DNA of 64,000 bases from NCBI GenBank assembly GCA_023451825.1, contig JAEXYA010000024.1, forward strand, positions 56,811 through 120,810. Reading direction: 5' to 3'. The position numbers and the translations under genes were made by a program. The stretch is from Pseudomonadota bacterium. GTDB lineage: Bacteria; Pseudomonadota; Alphaproteobacteria; Rhizobiales; Xanthobacteraceae. This document shows, in pieces, positions 8,511 through 16,715 of this stretch (within the stretch, counting starts at the first letter, position 1; the number at the start of each line of letters is the position of its first letter). The notes under the pieces are model-generated. The model made no database searches and had not been told where the DNA came from. It saw nothing but the letters and a program-made list of their open reading frames with translations.

Positions 8511-9236
8511 TTACGTTGGCTTGCGTCCGGTCGCCCGGACATTGATGGGCATGGGCATGTCGGTCGGCGGTGCTTCCCGCAGCGTGAGCCGGCCGATGAC
8601 GTCGTTGCGAATGGCGGCATCCACTTCCGCGCTGCCGCTCGAATTGACGAGCTCGACGCGGCTGATGCGGCCGGTATTGTCGGCCCAGATACGGAACTGC
8701 AGCTGCATCACCGCATTCTTGGTCTTCTCGTTGGCGCGGATCGCCGCTTCGATCTGCGTCTGCACGATCGAGGCGTACCAGCCGAACTTGCTGCCGCCGC
8801 CGCCACGCCCGCCATACGGGCTGCCGCCGACCTTGCTACCCAGGTTGAACAGGTCGCCCGGACCGGTCGCCTTGGCGTCGAGCGAGAGTGGGCCCGGAGG
8901 CTCCTCGCTCTTGGCGTCCTTGACAGGTTCGTCGGCCGGCTTTTCCGGCGGTTTCTCGTCGAGCGGCTGCTCGATCATCTTGGTTTCTTCGGTCACCTTC
9001 GGCTGCTCGAGCATCTTCTGCTCGGGCGGCGGCGGTGGAGGCGGCGGCGGAACGATGTTGACCACCGTGAGCTCGCGCACCTGCTTCGGTGCCGGCATGT
9101 CGCTGCCGCTCATCAGGAAGAACCAACCACCGACGAAGAACAGCGTGATGACGGCGACAGCCGCGCCATAGCGCAGATAGACACCGCGATTGCTGGTGGG
9201 CTCGAGGTCCGAAATCTTGACGGACGGCTTCTTCAC
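8511..9236 (-). CDS. TonB-family energy transducer
   Basis: A 241-residue protein. The start is GTG 9236, overlapping the previous stop as GTGA; the frame is open further upstream but that is only antisense or overlapping sequence. It has a single membrane anchor at about residues 22-42, an eight- to nine-proline run at about 63-71, and a Pro/Glu/Lys spacer (KPPEKPADEP). A glycine-rich hinge follows, then a TonB C-terminal domain at about 150-241 (LQFRIWADNTGRISRVEL, REAPPTDMPMPINV). TonB proteins pass the proton-driven motion of ExbB/ExbD to outer-membrane partners. It is encoded two genes after exbD. No TonB-dependent receptor is present in the window. Confidence 0.88.
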   Translation of the reverse strand: MKKPSVKISDLEPTSNRGVYLRYGAAVAVITLFFVGGWFFLMSGSDMPAPKQVRELTVVNIVPPPPPPPPPEQKMLEQPKVTEETKMIEQPLDEKPPEKPADEPVKDAKSEEPPGPLSLDAKATGPGDLFNLGSKVGGSPYGGRGGGGSKFGWYASIVQTQIEAAIRANEKTKNAVMQLQFRIWADNTGRISRVELVNSSGSAEVDAAIRNDVIGRLTLREAPPTDMPMPINVRATGRKPT

Positions 9237-9715
9237 GATGCGGCCTCCAGCACGGCGTCGTCGGACAGTTTTTCGACGACGTATTGCAGAACGAATTTGA
9301 CGACGGCGTCGAAATCCGTGGTCTGGATGATCATCCGCGTGCCGCTTGGCGCTTCGATCACCAGATTGAATTCGGCGCTTGGCGCGTCGAATTCGATGAA
9401 AGCGCTCTCGTCGATGGAGAGGCGCAGCGCCGGGTGATGCGACAGCGTCAGCGACAGCCGGTCGCATTGCGGCACCAGCTCGGCCACACGACGACGCAGC
9501 AGTTCGGCAAGCCGGACCAGCAACGCTTCGCCACGCAGCGGAAACGGCAACACGATCCCTGGCTCCGAGACGAAACCAGCATCGGCCGGAGACAACGCGG
9601 CAGTATCCTGCAGCGTGGGCTCGGCGGCCTCTTTGGACGCACCGCGACGCAGCCATGCCCAAAGCGTCGCGAAGGCGCCCTTGGTATGATCGTCGATATG
9701 GCTGGCGGTCTGCAT
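9233..9715 (-). CDS. Conserved-looking protein of unknown function in the TonB-ExbD operon
   Basis: A 160-residue protein without signal peptide or membrane segment, lying between exbD (7 bases upstream) and tonB (4-base GTGA overlap). It has a long helix-forming stretch (LLVRLAELLRRRVAELVP) and a C-terminal part of alternating strands (LRLSIDESAFIEF, FNLVIEAPSGTRMIIQTTDF). The C-terminal layout is loosely similar to that of the YbjN-type protein at 4434-4934, but I cannot assign a family. The tight coupling suggests a cytoplasmic accessory of the energised complex. Confidence 0.72.
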   Translation of the reverse strand: MQTASHIDDHTKGAFATLWAWLRRGASKEAAEPTLQDTAALSPADAGFVSEPGIVLPFPLRGEALLVRLAELLRRRVAELVPQCDRLSLTLSHHPALRLSIDESAFIEFDAPSAEFNLVIEAPSGTRMIIQTTDFDAVVKFVLQYVVEKLSDDAVLEAAS

Positions 9716-9722
9716 TGTTGCG

Positions 9723-10127
9723 TTACTTCACGAGAGGTTTGGTGGCGAGGCCGACCTGGGACAGGCCGATGCGGCCGAGCAGATCGAGAACGTCCATCAC
9801 GCTTTGGTACTGGGTCTGCGCGTCGCCGCGCAGAACCACCGGGAATTCAGGCGTCAACGCCTTCTGCTGGATCAAACGCTGCTCAAGTTCGGGCAGCGTC
9901 ACCGGGATCGTGTCGAGGAAGAGCTTGCCGTCATTGGAGACGGTGATGGCCTTCGTCGTCGGGGTCGCGAGGCTCGGGGCGGCGGAGGCCTTGGGCAGAT
10001 TGACCTTCTGCCCCTGCACCGTCGCCGTCGTCATCACGATGAAGATGATCAGCAGCACGTAAGCGAGATCGAGCATCGGTGTGATGTTGATATCGTCATA
10101 CGGCTTGTTCTTGGCCTGGAGCTGCAT
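9723..10127 (-). CDS. exbD: ExbD/TolR-family biopolymer transport protein
   Basis: A 134-residue inner-membrane protein: short cytoplasmic N-terminus, one membrane helix at about residues 19-37, and a periplasmic domain. D20 in INITPMLDLAYVLLIIF matches the essential membrane aspartate (D25 of E. coli ExbD) that carries protons in ExbB/ExbD, TolQ/R and MotA/B motors. It starts 5 bases downstream of the ExbB-fusion gene, its evident partner. TolR is a possible alternative name, but the TonB genes nearby favour ExbD. Confidence 0.9.
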   Translation of the reverse strand: MQLQAKNKPYDDINITPMLDLAYVLLIIFIVMTTATVQGQKVNLPKASAAPSLATPTTKAITVSNDGKLFLDTIPVTLPELEQRLIQQKALTPEFPVVLRGDAQTQYQSVMDVLDLLGRIGLSQVGLATKPLVK

Positions 10128-10132
10128 CGTTG

Positions 10133-12121
10133 TTACTCAGCAGCCTGACGGTGATCGACGACCGGCTCATTCGCGTAGAACTCGGCCATCTTGGTCACGA
10201 ATTCGTCGATGAAGACCTGCATGTCGGAGGTCAGTTCGCCGATGCGCGTCACCAGATAGTTGTAGGCGAACAGCGCAGGGATAGCGACGAACAGGCCGGC
10301 GATGGTGGCGACGAGCGCCGCCGCGATGCCCGGTGCGATGGCGTTGACGTTGACGTCGCCGCTTTCCGCAATGGCCGCGAAGGTGATCATGACGCCGACC
10401 ACGGTGCCGAGCAGGCCAAGGAACGGTCCGCCCGAGATCGAGATGGTCAGCACCACCATCAGCTTGTTGAGGCGCTGGCTTTCCTTGACGAACATGCTGT
10501 CAAGCGCCGCACGGATCGCCGAGATCGATGCGCCATTGAGGCGGATCATGTCGCTATTGGCGAAGCGATGGCTGATCTGCTCGGCACCGACGTGATAGAT
10601 GCGATACAGCGAAGACGCACGAACCACCTGGGCTTCTTCATCGTCGAGCTTGCTGCCGAGGACGGCGGCATTCTCGTCGGCTTCGCCGCGATCGAGGGCG
10701 GTCAGATTGTCGGCCAGCTGACGGAAGCTCTTCATGAAGCGATCGTTGGCCTTAGCCTGCTTCTTCATGTAGCTGACGCGGTCGTAAGTGACGATCCAGC
10801 TCGCAACGGCCATGACCATCAGCAAGGCGATCACGATCCAGCCGTCGATGGTGACGGCCTTCAGGATGATGGCGAAGTGGCCAGACATCCAGCTTGCGGT
10901 TTCTTCATCGACGCTGAAGGCGATCAGCTTGGCGGGATCGGTGCCCTGTTCGACCGAAGCGAACTTGATGAAGCCCGGCGAGCGCGCGATCTTCGAGATC
11001 TGCAATTCGTCGATATCGCCGACGAAGCCGGCCATCGCCGCAACAACCGGGGCTGGCGCAGGAGCTTCGGCAGCAGGCGTCGTGCCATCCGCTGCCGGAG
11101 CGGCGGGATCGACGGCTGGCGCGACCGGGGCGGCGGCCGGCGGCGGGGCATCGCCGCCGAGCCGTGCAACACCCGTCAGGGCCGGGAGGGACGCGTTGAG
11201 AACCGCATAGGATGCGCCGTTCAGATAAACCGTCACCGTGCCGCTGGCAGCGACGACCGCGAGGTGGTTCCAGGAATTGGCGGCGACAGGCGCGCCGGCG
11301 CCGGTGCGCTGGGTGCCGGCGGCATTGCTCACTTCGACGAAGGGCACGCCGTTGTCCATCCCGACCACGAGGCCATTGCCACCGTCGCGGCGGCTATAGA
11401 TGGCGGCGTTCGCCTGGACCGCGGCCGGCTTGACCCAAACCGAAAGCGTGAACGGCGCGCCATCGGCCTGACCGAGCGACGGCGAAGCCGGCAGCGTGAC
11501 GATGTTGCGGCCGTCGAGACGCAGGCCGGTGCCGATCAGCGAACCGTCAGCGGGCTGGCCAACGCTCTGGGCATTGTTGGCCCAGACCGACGAGTCGATC
11601 GCCGGGGTACCGCGCTCATTGAAGTGATAGACCAGCGCGGTATCGGCATCGTAAGTGCCCTTGGCGTCATTGGTCGCCGCGGCTTTCTTGTTGCCGTAAT
11701 AGATCCAGAAGTCCGACTTGGCGCCCGGCGCCACATTCGGCACCGACACCCAGACCAGCGCTTCACCGAGCAGCGCATCCCACTTCTCGACATGATGCTT
11801 CAGCGGCGTCTTGTCGTCAGTGGCAACGAAACGCAGATCGCTGCCGTCATCCTTGGCGAGGCTGAAACGGAAGTTGCCCGAATGCAGGCGCACCAGCACC
11901 GGCACGGTGCCGATCGGATCGGTGATGTTGGCGCCGGTGGCGCTGGCATCGATATTGATCTTCTTGCGCAGCTGCCATTCGTCGTTCCACCAGGCATTCG
12001 CCGTGGCCGGAAACAACGTCATCGCCGCAGCGAAGCCGAGTGCCAGGCCCGCTGCCGCATTCTTCATTTGTCGGCGCAGGCTTGAGACGCCCTTGGTCAT
12101 GTGACCGTTCCCCATCGTCAT
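10133..12121 (-). CDS. DUF2341-LamG-like domain protein fused to an ExbB/TolQ/MotA proton-channel domain
   Basis: A 662-residue fusion. A signal peptide (cleavage near ATANA, residue 43) precedes a DUF2341 module (about 46-145: WWNDEWQLRKKINID, FWIYYGN) and a LamG/concanavalin-like lectin fold (about 155-320: LVYHFNE, FTLSVWVKP, WNHLAVV). An Ala/Pro linker (about 300-385) follows. The ExbB-type channel has TM1 at about 427-449 and TM2/TM3 at about 545-625 with GGPFLGLLGTVVGV and APGIAAALVATIAG. The essential glutamate of E. coli ExbB (E176) aligns with A601, while the threonine equivalent to T181 (T606) is kept. ATG 12121 overlaps the TpsB stop as TGATG; ATG 12100 is a second possible start. 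Confidence 0.88.
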   Translation of the reverse strand: MTMGNGHMTKGVSSLRRQMKNAAAGLALGFAAAMTLFPATANAWWNDEWQLRKKINIDASATGANITDPIGTVPVLVRLHSGNFRFSLAKDDGSDLRFVATDDKTPLKHHVEKWDALLGEALVWVSVPNVAPGAKSDFWIYYGNKKAAATNDAKGTYDADTALVYHFNERGTPAIDSSVWANNAQSVGQPADGSLIGTGLRLDGRNIVTLPASPSLGQADGAPFTLSVWVKPAAVQANAAIYSRRDGGNGLVVGMDNGVPFVEVSNAAGTQRTGAGAPVAANSWNHLAVVAASGTVTVYLNGASYAVLNASLPALTGVARLGGDAPPPAAAPVAPAVDPAAPAADGTTPAAEAPAPAPVVAAMAGFVGDIDELQISKIARSPGFIKFASVEQGTDPAKLIAFSVDEETASWMSGHFAIILKAVTIDGWIVIALLMVMAVASWIVTYDRVSYMKKQAKANDRFMKSFRQLADNLTALDRGEADENAAVLGSKLDDEEAQVVRASSLYRIYHVGAEQISHRFANSDMIRLNGASISAIRAALDSMFVKESQRLNKLMVVLTISISGGPFLGLLGTVVGVMITFAAIAESGDVNVNAIAPGIAAALVATIAGLFVAIPALFAYNYLVTRIGELTSDMQVFIDEFVTKMAEFYANEPVVDHRQAAE

Positions 12122-13896
12122 CAGAATTCACCCCAGAGTCGGAAGTTCACGCGCCCTGTATTGGCATGCGTGTAAGTTTGACTGATCATCGGCACCGAAT
12201 AGGAGACCACGCCGTTGAAGCCTTCGAACACCTTGAAACGGGTGCCCACGCCATAGCTCCACACGTCGAAGCGGGTCTGCTGTTCGGGCAACGGTCGTTG
12301 CACGCGGACATGGCCGGCATCGGCAAAGCCGAAGAAGCGCCACTCATTCCAGGTGGTGAAGCGCGGTGCGCCCTGCCCGGTCTCGTCCTTCAGCTCCTTC
12401 TGCAGCATGCTGCCGACATCGGGAGAACGGATTTCGATATTGCCGACGATGCCGTCGTCGCCGAGCACTTCGGATTCGAGATAGCCGCGAACCGTGTCCA
12501 TGCCGCCGACGCTGAACTGTTCGCTTGAGACCTGCGGGCCGTCGGAGACCTGCGCCGCGACCTTGGTCCAGAGCTGGAAGCCTTCCGGCAGTTCATGGGT
12601 ATGTGCGAGATCGACGTTGAGATGCGTGAAGCTGCCGGACGCCCAGGCGCGCTTGTTGTCGAAGGCGCGCCAGTCGTCGCCCACCGGCCGCATCGCGGCG
12701 GTGATCGACGCGTTGAGCTGGGTCAGCGACTTTTCACCCTGGAACGTCGCGCCATAGCTGGCGACCGCAGGGAAATACGTGATCGGCGTGCCATAACCAA
12801 TGCCGGTCAGATCGCGCATGGTCTGATCGAAGTGCTTGTAATCCATACCCGCCGACAGGGTATGGAAGAAATTTTCGCGAGCCGGCAGCGTCATCACGGC
12901 ACGCGCGCCGATGATCTCGCCGGGACCAACGACATTCATGCCGCCAACGGTGGCGACGTCGCTGCTCGATTTCACGCCGTAAACCAGCGCTGTCAGCCAA
13001 TCCACACCTTCGAAGCGCGCGAGATACGAGCCCGAAAACACTTCGGCATCGTTCGGATTCTCCGGCGCCACCTGATAGGTGAAGCTGAACGAATGGCCGA
13101 GCTGCCACAGATTGTCGTAGCGCGCAGTGCCGATCAGGCGCGAACCCGTGGTGTTCGGCGAACGACGGTTGTTGAGTTCGACGCTGCCGTGGAATGGCGC
13201 CTTGTCTTCGATATTGAGATCGACGTCGACGGTGCCCGGCGTGATGCCTGCGCGCAGCGCCGGCGTCACACGACGGTCCGGCCACTGATTGAGGCTGACG
13301 ATATCCTTCGTCACCGCATTGAAATTCGGCACGGTGCCCGGTTTCAGCGACGGAGCGCTTTGCTTGACCTTGGCGATGTCGAAATAGCGCGAGTTCTTCA
13401 CACGCAGCTGACCGACCTTCATTTCGGTAACGCTGAGGATCACACGACCGGTCAACGCATTCTGCTGCGGGACCGCGACGCTGACAGTCTGGAAGCCCTT
13501 GTCGTGATAGGCCTTTTCAAGCGCTGCACGGGCCTTCTCGACGTCGTCCGCCGTACGATTGGGGCCGAGGAACGGATAGATCGCCTCTTCGATGTCGATC
13601 TGCGGCAGCTTATCTGCGCCCTGCACGGCGAAATCATCGATGTCGAAACGCTGCAACGGCGCTGCGGGTGCGGCCGGCGGAGCATCAGCCGCCTTGTTGC
13701 CGCTCGCCTTCGAATCCGAAGACTTTGCACCAGACGACGTCGCTTCCGCCTGCTGGCTCGGCGCCGCATGAACCGAATGAGAAGCGTCACCAAGCACACC
13801 GACGCTTGCAAGCATCAGGACTGCCGGCGCCGAGGATTGCAAAAACCGCCATTTCGGCAGTTTCGCGCCGACATCGTCTCGAAGAAAAACAAGCAT
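12121..13896 (-). CDS. Two-partner secretion outer-membrane translocator, FhaC/ShlB/HecB (TpsB) type
   Basis: A 591-residue outer-membrane protein of the Omp85/TpsB group. A long export signal (about 45 residues) and a Ser/Ala/Pro linker precede POTRA modules: FDIDDFAVQGADKLPQIDIE at about 83-102, then VRVKN-like strands around residue 165. The barrel begins near residue 220 (NRRSPNTTGSRL) and includes the conserved strand motifs DTVRGYLESEVLGDDG and FFGFADAGHVRV. TpsB proteins secrete a large TpsA exoprotein carrying an N-terminal TPS domain. No such gene lies in the window. It is the first gene of a tightly coupled row that continues into the ExbB fusion. Confidence 0.87.
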   Translation of the reverse strand: MLVFLRDDVGAKLPKWRFLQSSAPAVLMLASVGVLGDASHSVHAAPSQQAEATSSGAKSSDSKASGNKAADAPPAAPAAPLQRFDIDDFAVQGADKLPQIDIEEAIYPFLGPNRTADDVEKARAALEKAYHDKGFQTVSVAVPQQNALTGRVILSVTEMKVGQLRVKNSRYFDIAKVKQSAPSLKPGTVPNFNAVTKDIVSLNQWPDRRVTPALRAGITPGTVDVDLNIEDKAPFHGSVELNNRRSPNTTGSRLIGTARYDNLWQLGHSFSFTYQVAPENPNDAEVFSGSYLARFEGVDWLTALVYGVKSSSDVATVGGMNVVGPGEIIGARAVMTLPARENFFHTLSAGMDYKHFDQTMRDLTGIGYGTPITYFPAVASYGATFQGEKSLTQLNASITAAMRPVGDDWRAFDNKRAWASGSFTHLNVDLAHTHELPEGFQLWTKVAAQVSDGPQVSSEQFSVGGMDTVRGYLESEVLGDDGIVGNIEIRSPDVGSMLQKELKDETGQGAPRFTTWNEWRFFGFADAGHVRVQRPLPEQQTRFDVWSYGVGTRFKVFEGFNGVVSYSVPMISQTYTHANTGRVNFRLWGEF

Positions 13897-13954
13897 GCAT
13901 CAAGCCCATAAAAGGGCACCCGAGTGCGAGCCGCGCGCTCGCAATCAGGTCCCT

Positions 13955-13969
13955 ACGTCTTGAAGACGT
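13955..13969. promoter_or_regulatory. 15-bp palindrome upstream of the TpsB gene
   Basis: ACGTCTTGAAGACGT consists of two perfect 7-base arms around a single centre base. It lies 59-73 bases upstream of the TpsB start, in the 206-base gap between the FecR gene and the TpsB operon, where a promoter is expected. It is a candidate operator; the binding factor is unknown. Confidence 0.45.
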
Positions 13970-14102
13970 TTGGGCGACTTTCAACCCGCAAAAGAAAATT
14001 AAGAAAAACGTGCGGACCGAATCACTTGACCGACGAAAGTGTGAAAAATAGCCACGCCACCGGCTGCAACGGCGCCGGCACGGATCACGGACGTGGGTAA
14101 GA

Positions 14103-15065
14103 TCAGCTGAGCAGAACGACGCCGCCGGGCAGCGACCGCACCTTCACCGCATAAAGCTGGCGCACTTGCGCGACGAAATCGTCAAGCTTGTCGGTGTGGA
14201 AGGTACCGTTGACCAGGCGCTGGCCGAGATCGGAATTGGTGACGACAATCTTGCCGGGACGGTAGCGGTTGATTTCACTGACCACGGTCGCGAGCGGCTT
14301 GTCCTTGAAAATCAGCAGCTTTTCCCGCCAGGCCGAGAGAATGGCGGGATCCACGATCAATGCAGGAGCCCCCATCGGCTCCGTCGCAGAATACGATATC
14401 TGCTGCCCGCCTTTCAGCTCGATGCTGCGACCGCCGCGGGTGACGGTGATGGAGCCCTGGATGCAGGTGGCGAGAACGACGCCATCGATACAGCGAATAT
14501 TCACTTCGCCTGCAGAGGACGAAATCTGGCCATCGGCAGCGATGACAATCAACGGTTCAGCCGATGGGCGCTGGGAGGTGATCGCGGCTTCACCGGATAT
14601 CAACTCGATACGCGGGTTGACGCCACTCCCGCGCACCGCCACGCTGGTCTGGGTGTTGAGCTTGAGCGAGACATTGTCGGCGAACGCCACATCGAGCTGC
14701 TCGCCTTTCGCCGTGCGATAGTCCGCCGACATCTCTGCCAGCGACGGCCACATCTCCAATGGCGGCTTCAGGACCATATAGCCGGCAACCGAAGCAGCCA
14801 GCGCGCCGCCGATCAACGCGCGCCGCGTCACCGCCGCGCGAGGAACGAACTGCCGCAACTTCCGGCGGTCCAGCTCCGCCCCCATCGTGCCGAGATCGCG
14901 ATAGAGGCGCGCTGCTTGCCGAAATGCCGCTTCATGCGCCGGGCTCAGCGCGCGCCAGCGCTTCAGCTGCTCGGCATCGTCCGTCGTCGCCCGCCCGGAG
15001 CGCAGCAGCGCCACCCAGTCGATCGCCCGGTCGAGCAAGCCGCTATCGTCGCCTGGTTCAGTCAC
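14103..15065 (-). CDS. FecR-family anti-sigma/signal-transducing membrane protein
   Basis: A 320-residue protein starting at GTG 15065. The cytoplasmic N-terminus (DUF4880-like, residues about 8-60: DRAIDWVALLRSG, AFRQAARLYRDLG) would bind the sigma factor. One membrane helix lies at about 83-99, preceded by a double arginine. A periplasmic FecR domain covers about 110-230 and a C-terminal STN-like module about 250-320 (DKPLATVVSEINRYRPGKIVV). FecR proteins relay a signal from an outer-membrane receptor to an ECF sigma factor. The sigma gene lies 295 bases upstream. No FecA-type receptor is present. Confidence 0.87.
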   Translation of the reverse strand: MTEPGDDSGLLDRAIDWVALLRSGRATTDDAEQLKRWRALSPAHEAAFRQAARLYRDLGTMGAELDRRKLRQFVPRAAVTRRALIGGALAASVAGYMVLKPPLEMWPSLAEMSADYRTAKGEQLDVAFADNVSLKLNTQTSVAVRGSGVNPRIELISGEAAITSQRPSAEPLIVIAADGQISSSAGEVNIRCIDGVVLATCIQGSITVTRGGRSIELKGGQQISYSATEPMGAPALIVDPAILSAWREKLLIFKDKPLATVVSEINRYRPGKIVVTNSDLGQRLVNGTFHTDKLDDFVAQVRQLYAVKVRSLPGGVVLLS

Positions 15066-15267
15066 GTGGCCACAATCCGCAGCGCTTGAACGACGGATCA
15101 GACCCCGCAGGAACGATAGAAGACCGGACCGGAGAAATGATGCGGTTCATGGATGGCGCAGGCTTCTGATCTGATGAATCGAATGGGATGAAAGTAGCGT
15201 CTAGAGGATAGACGGTTGAAACCCCGCTATCCCGCAGCCGAATCGACGCTTATTGGCACAGATTTTT

Positions 15268-15291
15268 GCTAGCCGATAGTTTCAGGCTAGC
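15268..15291. promoter_or_regulatory. Inverted repeat between sigma-factor and fecR genes
   Basis: GCTAGCC and GGCTAGC are perfect 7-base arms separated by 10 bases. They lie in the 295-base gap between the ECF sigma gene and fecR. There is no T-run on the minus strand just after it, so it is not an ordinary terminator for the sigma gene. An operator or an RNA hairpin in the fecR leader is possible. Confidence 0.4.
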
Positions 15292-15360
15292 TTCAGCAAC
15301 AACCAGACGAGAAAATGTTGCGTGGTTTTGGCCGCCGGCCGCACACGCAAATCACAAGAG

Positions 15361-15900
15361 TCAGCGCGGCCGCGGCCCGCCCGTTCTCCGGACCAAAGTC
15401 CGGTCAAGCCGCTGCGCGCAGTGTTTCAACGCATTACGCAGATCGATCTCAACCGTCCTGACGCTGACACCGAGTTGCGCCGCGATTTCGTGGTCCGGTT
15501 GCTTTTTCACGACGGCGGCCATGAAAACCTGACGCGCACGCGTGGGCAATTCGGCCAGCGCGCGATCGAGCGCCTCGATATCCTGCCGTCCTTCCATGAC
15601 CGCTGCCGCGTCGGGCGCGTCATCCGGAATATCGAGCAGAGCATCGACCGCGTCGAGGCTGAGGTGACGCTGTTCGACACGACGACGGTCGGTCGCAACA
15701 TTCAGCGCGATGCGGAACAAATAGTCTTTCGGACTATTAACAGCGGGGGCGTTCGACATTCGCTCCACGCGCAAAAAAGTTTCCTGCAGGGCATCGCCTG
15801 CAAGTTCGGACGAACCAAGCCGTCGCGTCAAACGCTTGAAAAGGCCGCTATAATCGGCCGCAAGAACGTCGCGTAACGTTGTACGATTTACCCCAGTCAA
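15361..15900 (-). CDS. ECF-family RNA polymerase sigma factor (FecI-like)
   Basis: A 179-residue sigma-70-family ECF protein. Region 2 spans about 12-80 (YSGLFKRLTRRLGSSELAGD, DYLFRIALNVATDRRR) and region 4 about 115-165, with a helix-turn-helix (HEIAAQLGVSVRTVEIDLRNAL). I place the start at TTG 15900 because AAGGACG lies about nine bases upstream; no ATG is suitably placed. It pairs with the FecR-type protein encoded downstream and probably controls this cluster. Its promoter recognition sequence cannot be derived from this window. Confidence 0.87.
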   Translation of the reverse strand: MTGVNRTTLRDVLAADYSGLFKRLTRRLGSSELAGDALQETFLRVERMSNAPAVNSPKDYLFRIALNVATDRRRVEQRHLSLDAVDALLDIPDDAPDAAAVMEGRQDIEALDRALAELPTRARQVFMAAVVKKQPDHEIAAQLGVSVRTVEIDLRNALKHCAQRLDRTLVRRTGGPRPR

Positions 15901-16026
15901 CGGTTTACGTCCTTGTACACCAACCGGTTACTACCTCAGCAGGCAGGGTGTTACCGTTCGCTCATGACAAATTGATTACGGAACCGCGACCTATTCCATC
16001 CGACAGCACGGATTTTTCTGCGTGTG

Positions 16027-16713
16027 TCAAAATTCGACTGGCACAAGCACAGTGATGAGATCGGGCATATCGGCGGGAATACGTGGCAACGGTTGTGCGC
16101 GCCGGATCGTTTCAATCGCCTCCTGATCGAGCAGCGGCCGCCCCGAACTCGACTTCACATTCAGGCGAACCAGCGTGCCATCGCGGCGCATGGCAAAGAG
16201 CACGAGCACTGTCCCGCTGGCGCCGGGATCGCGCTGATAGCGCTCGATATGTGTCAGCAATTGCTGCTGAAAACGGGAAGCGACTCCCGCCGAAACTGCT
16301 TGGCGCTGCCCGCCGCCCGCCGGCCTTTGGACCGGGACGGCAGCCGGCTGCGGCCGCATCAAAGGCTGCGGCGGTGCGATCTCCTGCTCGATCGGCGCAA
16401 CGCTCTGCTCCGAAATCTTTGCTTCGGTCTGGAAATCCACGATCGGTGGATTTGGTTGGACGGATGCTTGCTTGAACTCCTCCGCCGGAGCAGGGCTCGC
16501 AATCAACTCGACCTGGATCGTCGAGCCCTGCCGCGCGCTCGGCCCGACCGGCATTTGATGCAGCCAGTAGACACCGGCGACAACAAGCACCGGCACCAGC
16601 ACCGCGCTGCCGACAAACCAGCGCCATGTGCCCGACGAGGAGTCCGCATACAGGTCGAAGTCCGATCCCGTATCGCCGGCGTCCTTCCATGTCGGTGTGC
16701 GCCTGTCCGCCAT
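16027..16713 (-). CDS. TonB-family protein (second TonB of the cluster)
   Basis: A 228-residue protein starting at ATG 16713, with a cytoplasmic N-terminus, a membrane anchor at about 32-50, a Pro/Gln-rich spacer (about 95-130), and a C-terminal TonB domain at about 140-228 (GTVLVLFAMRRDGTLVRLNVKSSSG, LPRIPADMPDLITVLVPVEF). Its gene starts 2 bases after the STN-fusion stop, so the two are co-transcribed, and it lies 126 bases upstream of the sigma gene. It may couple the STN protein to proton-motive force. Which ExbB/ExbD pair it uses is not evident; only one is encoded here. Confidence 0.85.
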   Translation of the reverse strand: MADRRTPTWKDAGDTGSDFDLYADSSSGTWRWFVGSAVLVPVLVVAGVYWLHQMPVGPSARQGSTIQVELIASPAPAEEFKQASVQPNPPIVDFQTEAKISEQSVAPIEQEIAPPQPLMRPQPAAVPVQRPAGGGQRQAVSAGVASRFQQQLLTHIERYQRDPGASGTVLVLFAMRRDGTLVRLNVKSSSGRPLLDQEAIETIRRAQPLPRIPADMPDLITVLVPVEF

Positions 16714-16715
16714 TG

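Noticed and set aside
9237..9662. Long N-terminal extension of the first TonB
   Set aside because: It overlaps the 160-residue gene in another frame; the GTGA overlap at 9233-9236 and the membrane anchor at residues 22-42 support the short start.
10130..12085. A 651-codon plus-strand ORF opposite the ExbB fusion gene
   Set aside because: Antisense shadow: the minus-strand product has a signal peptide and clear DUF2341, LamG and ExbB motifs.
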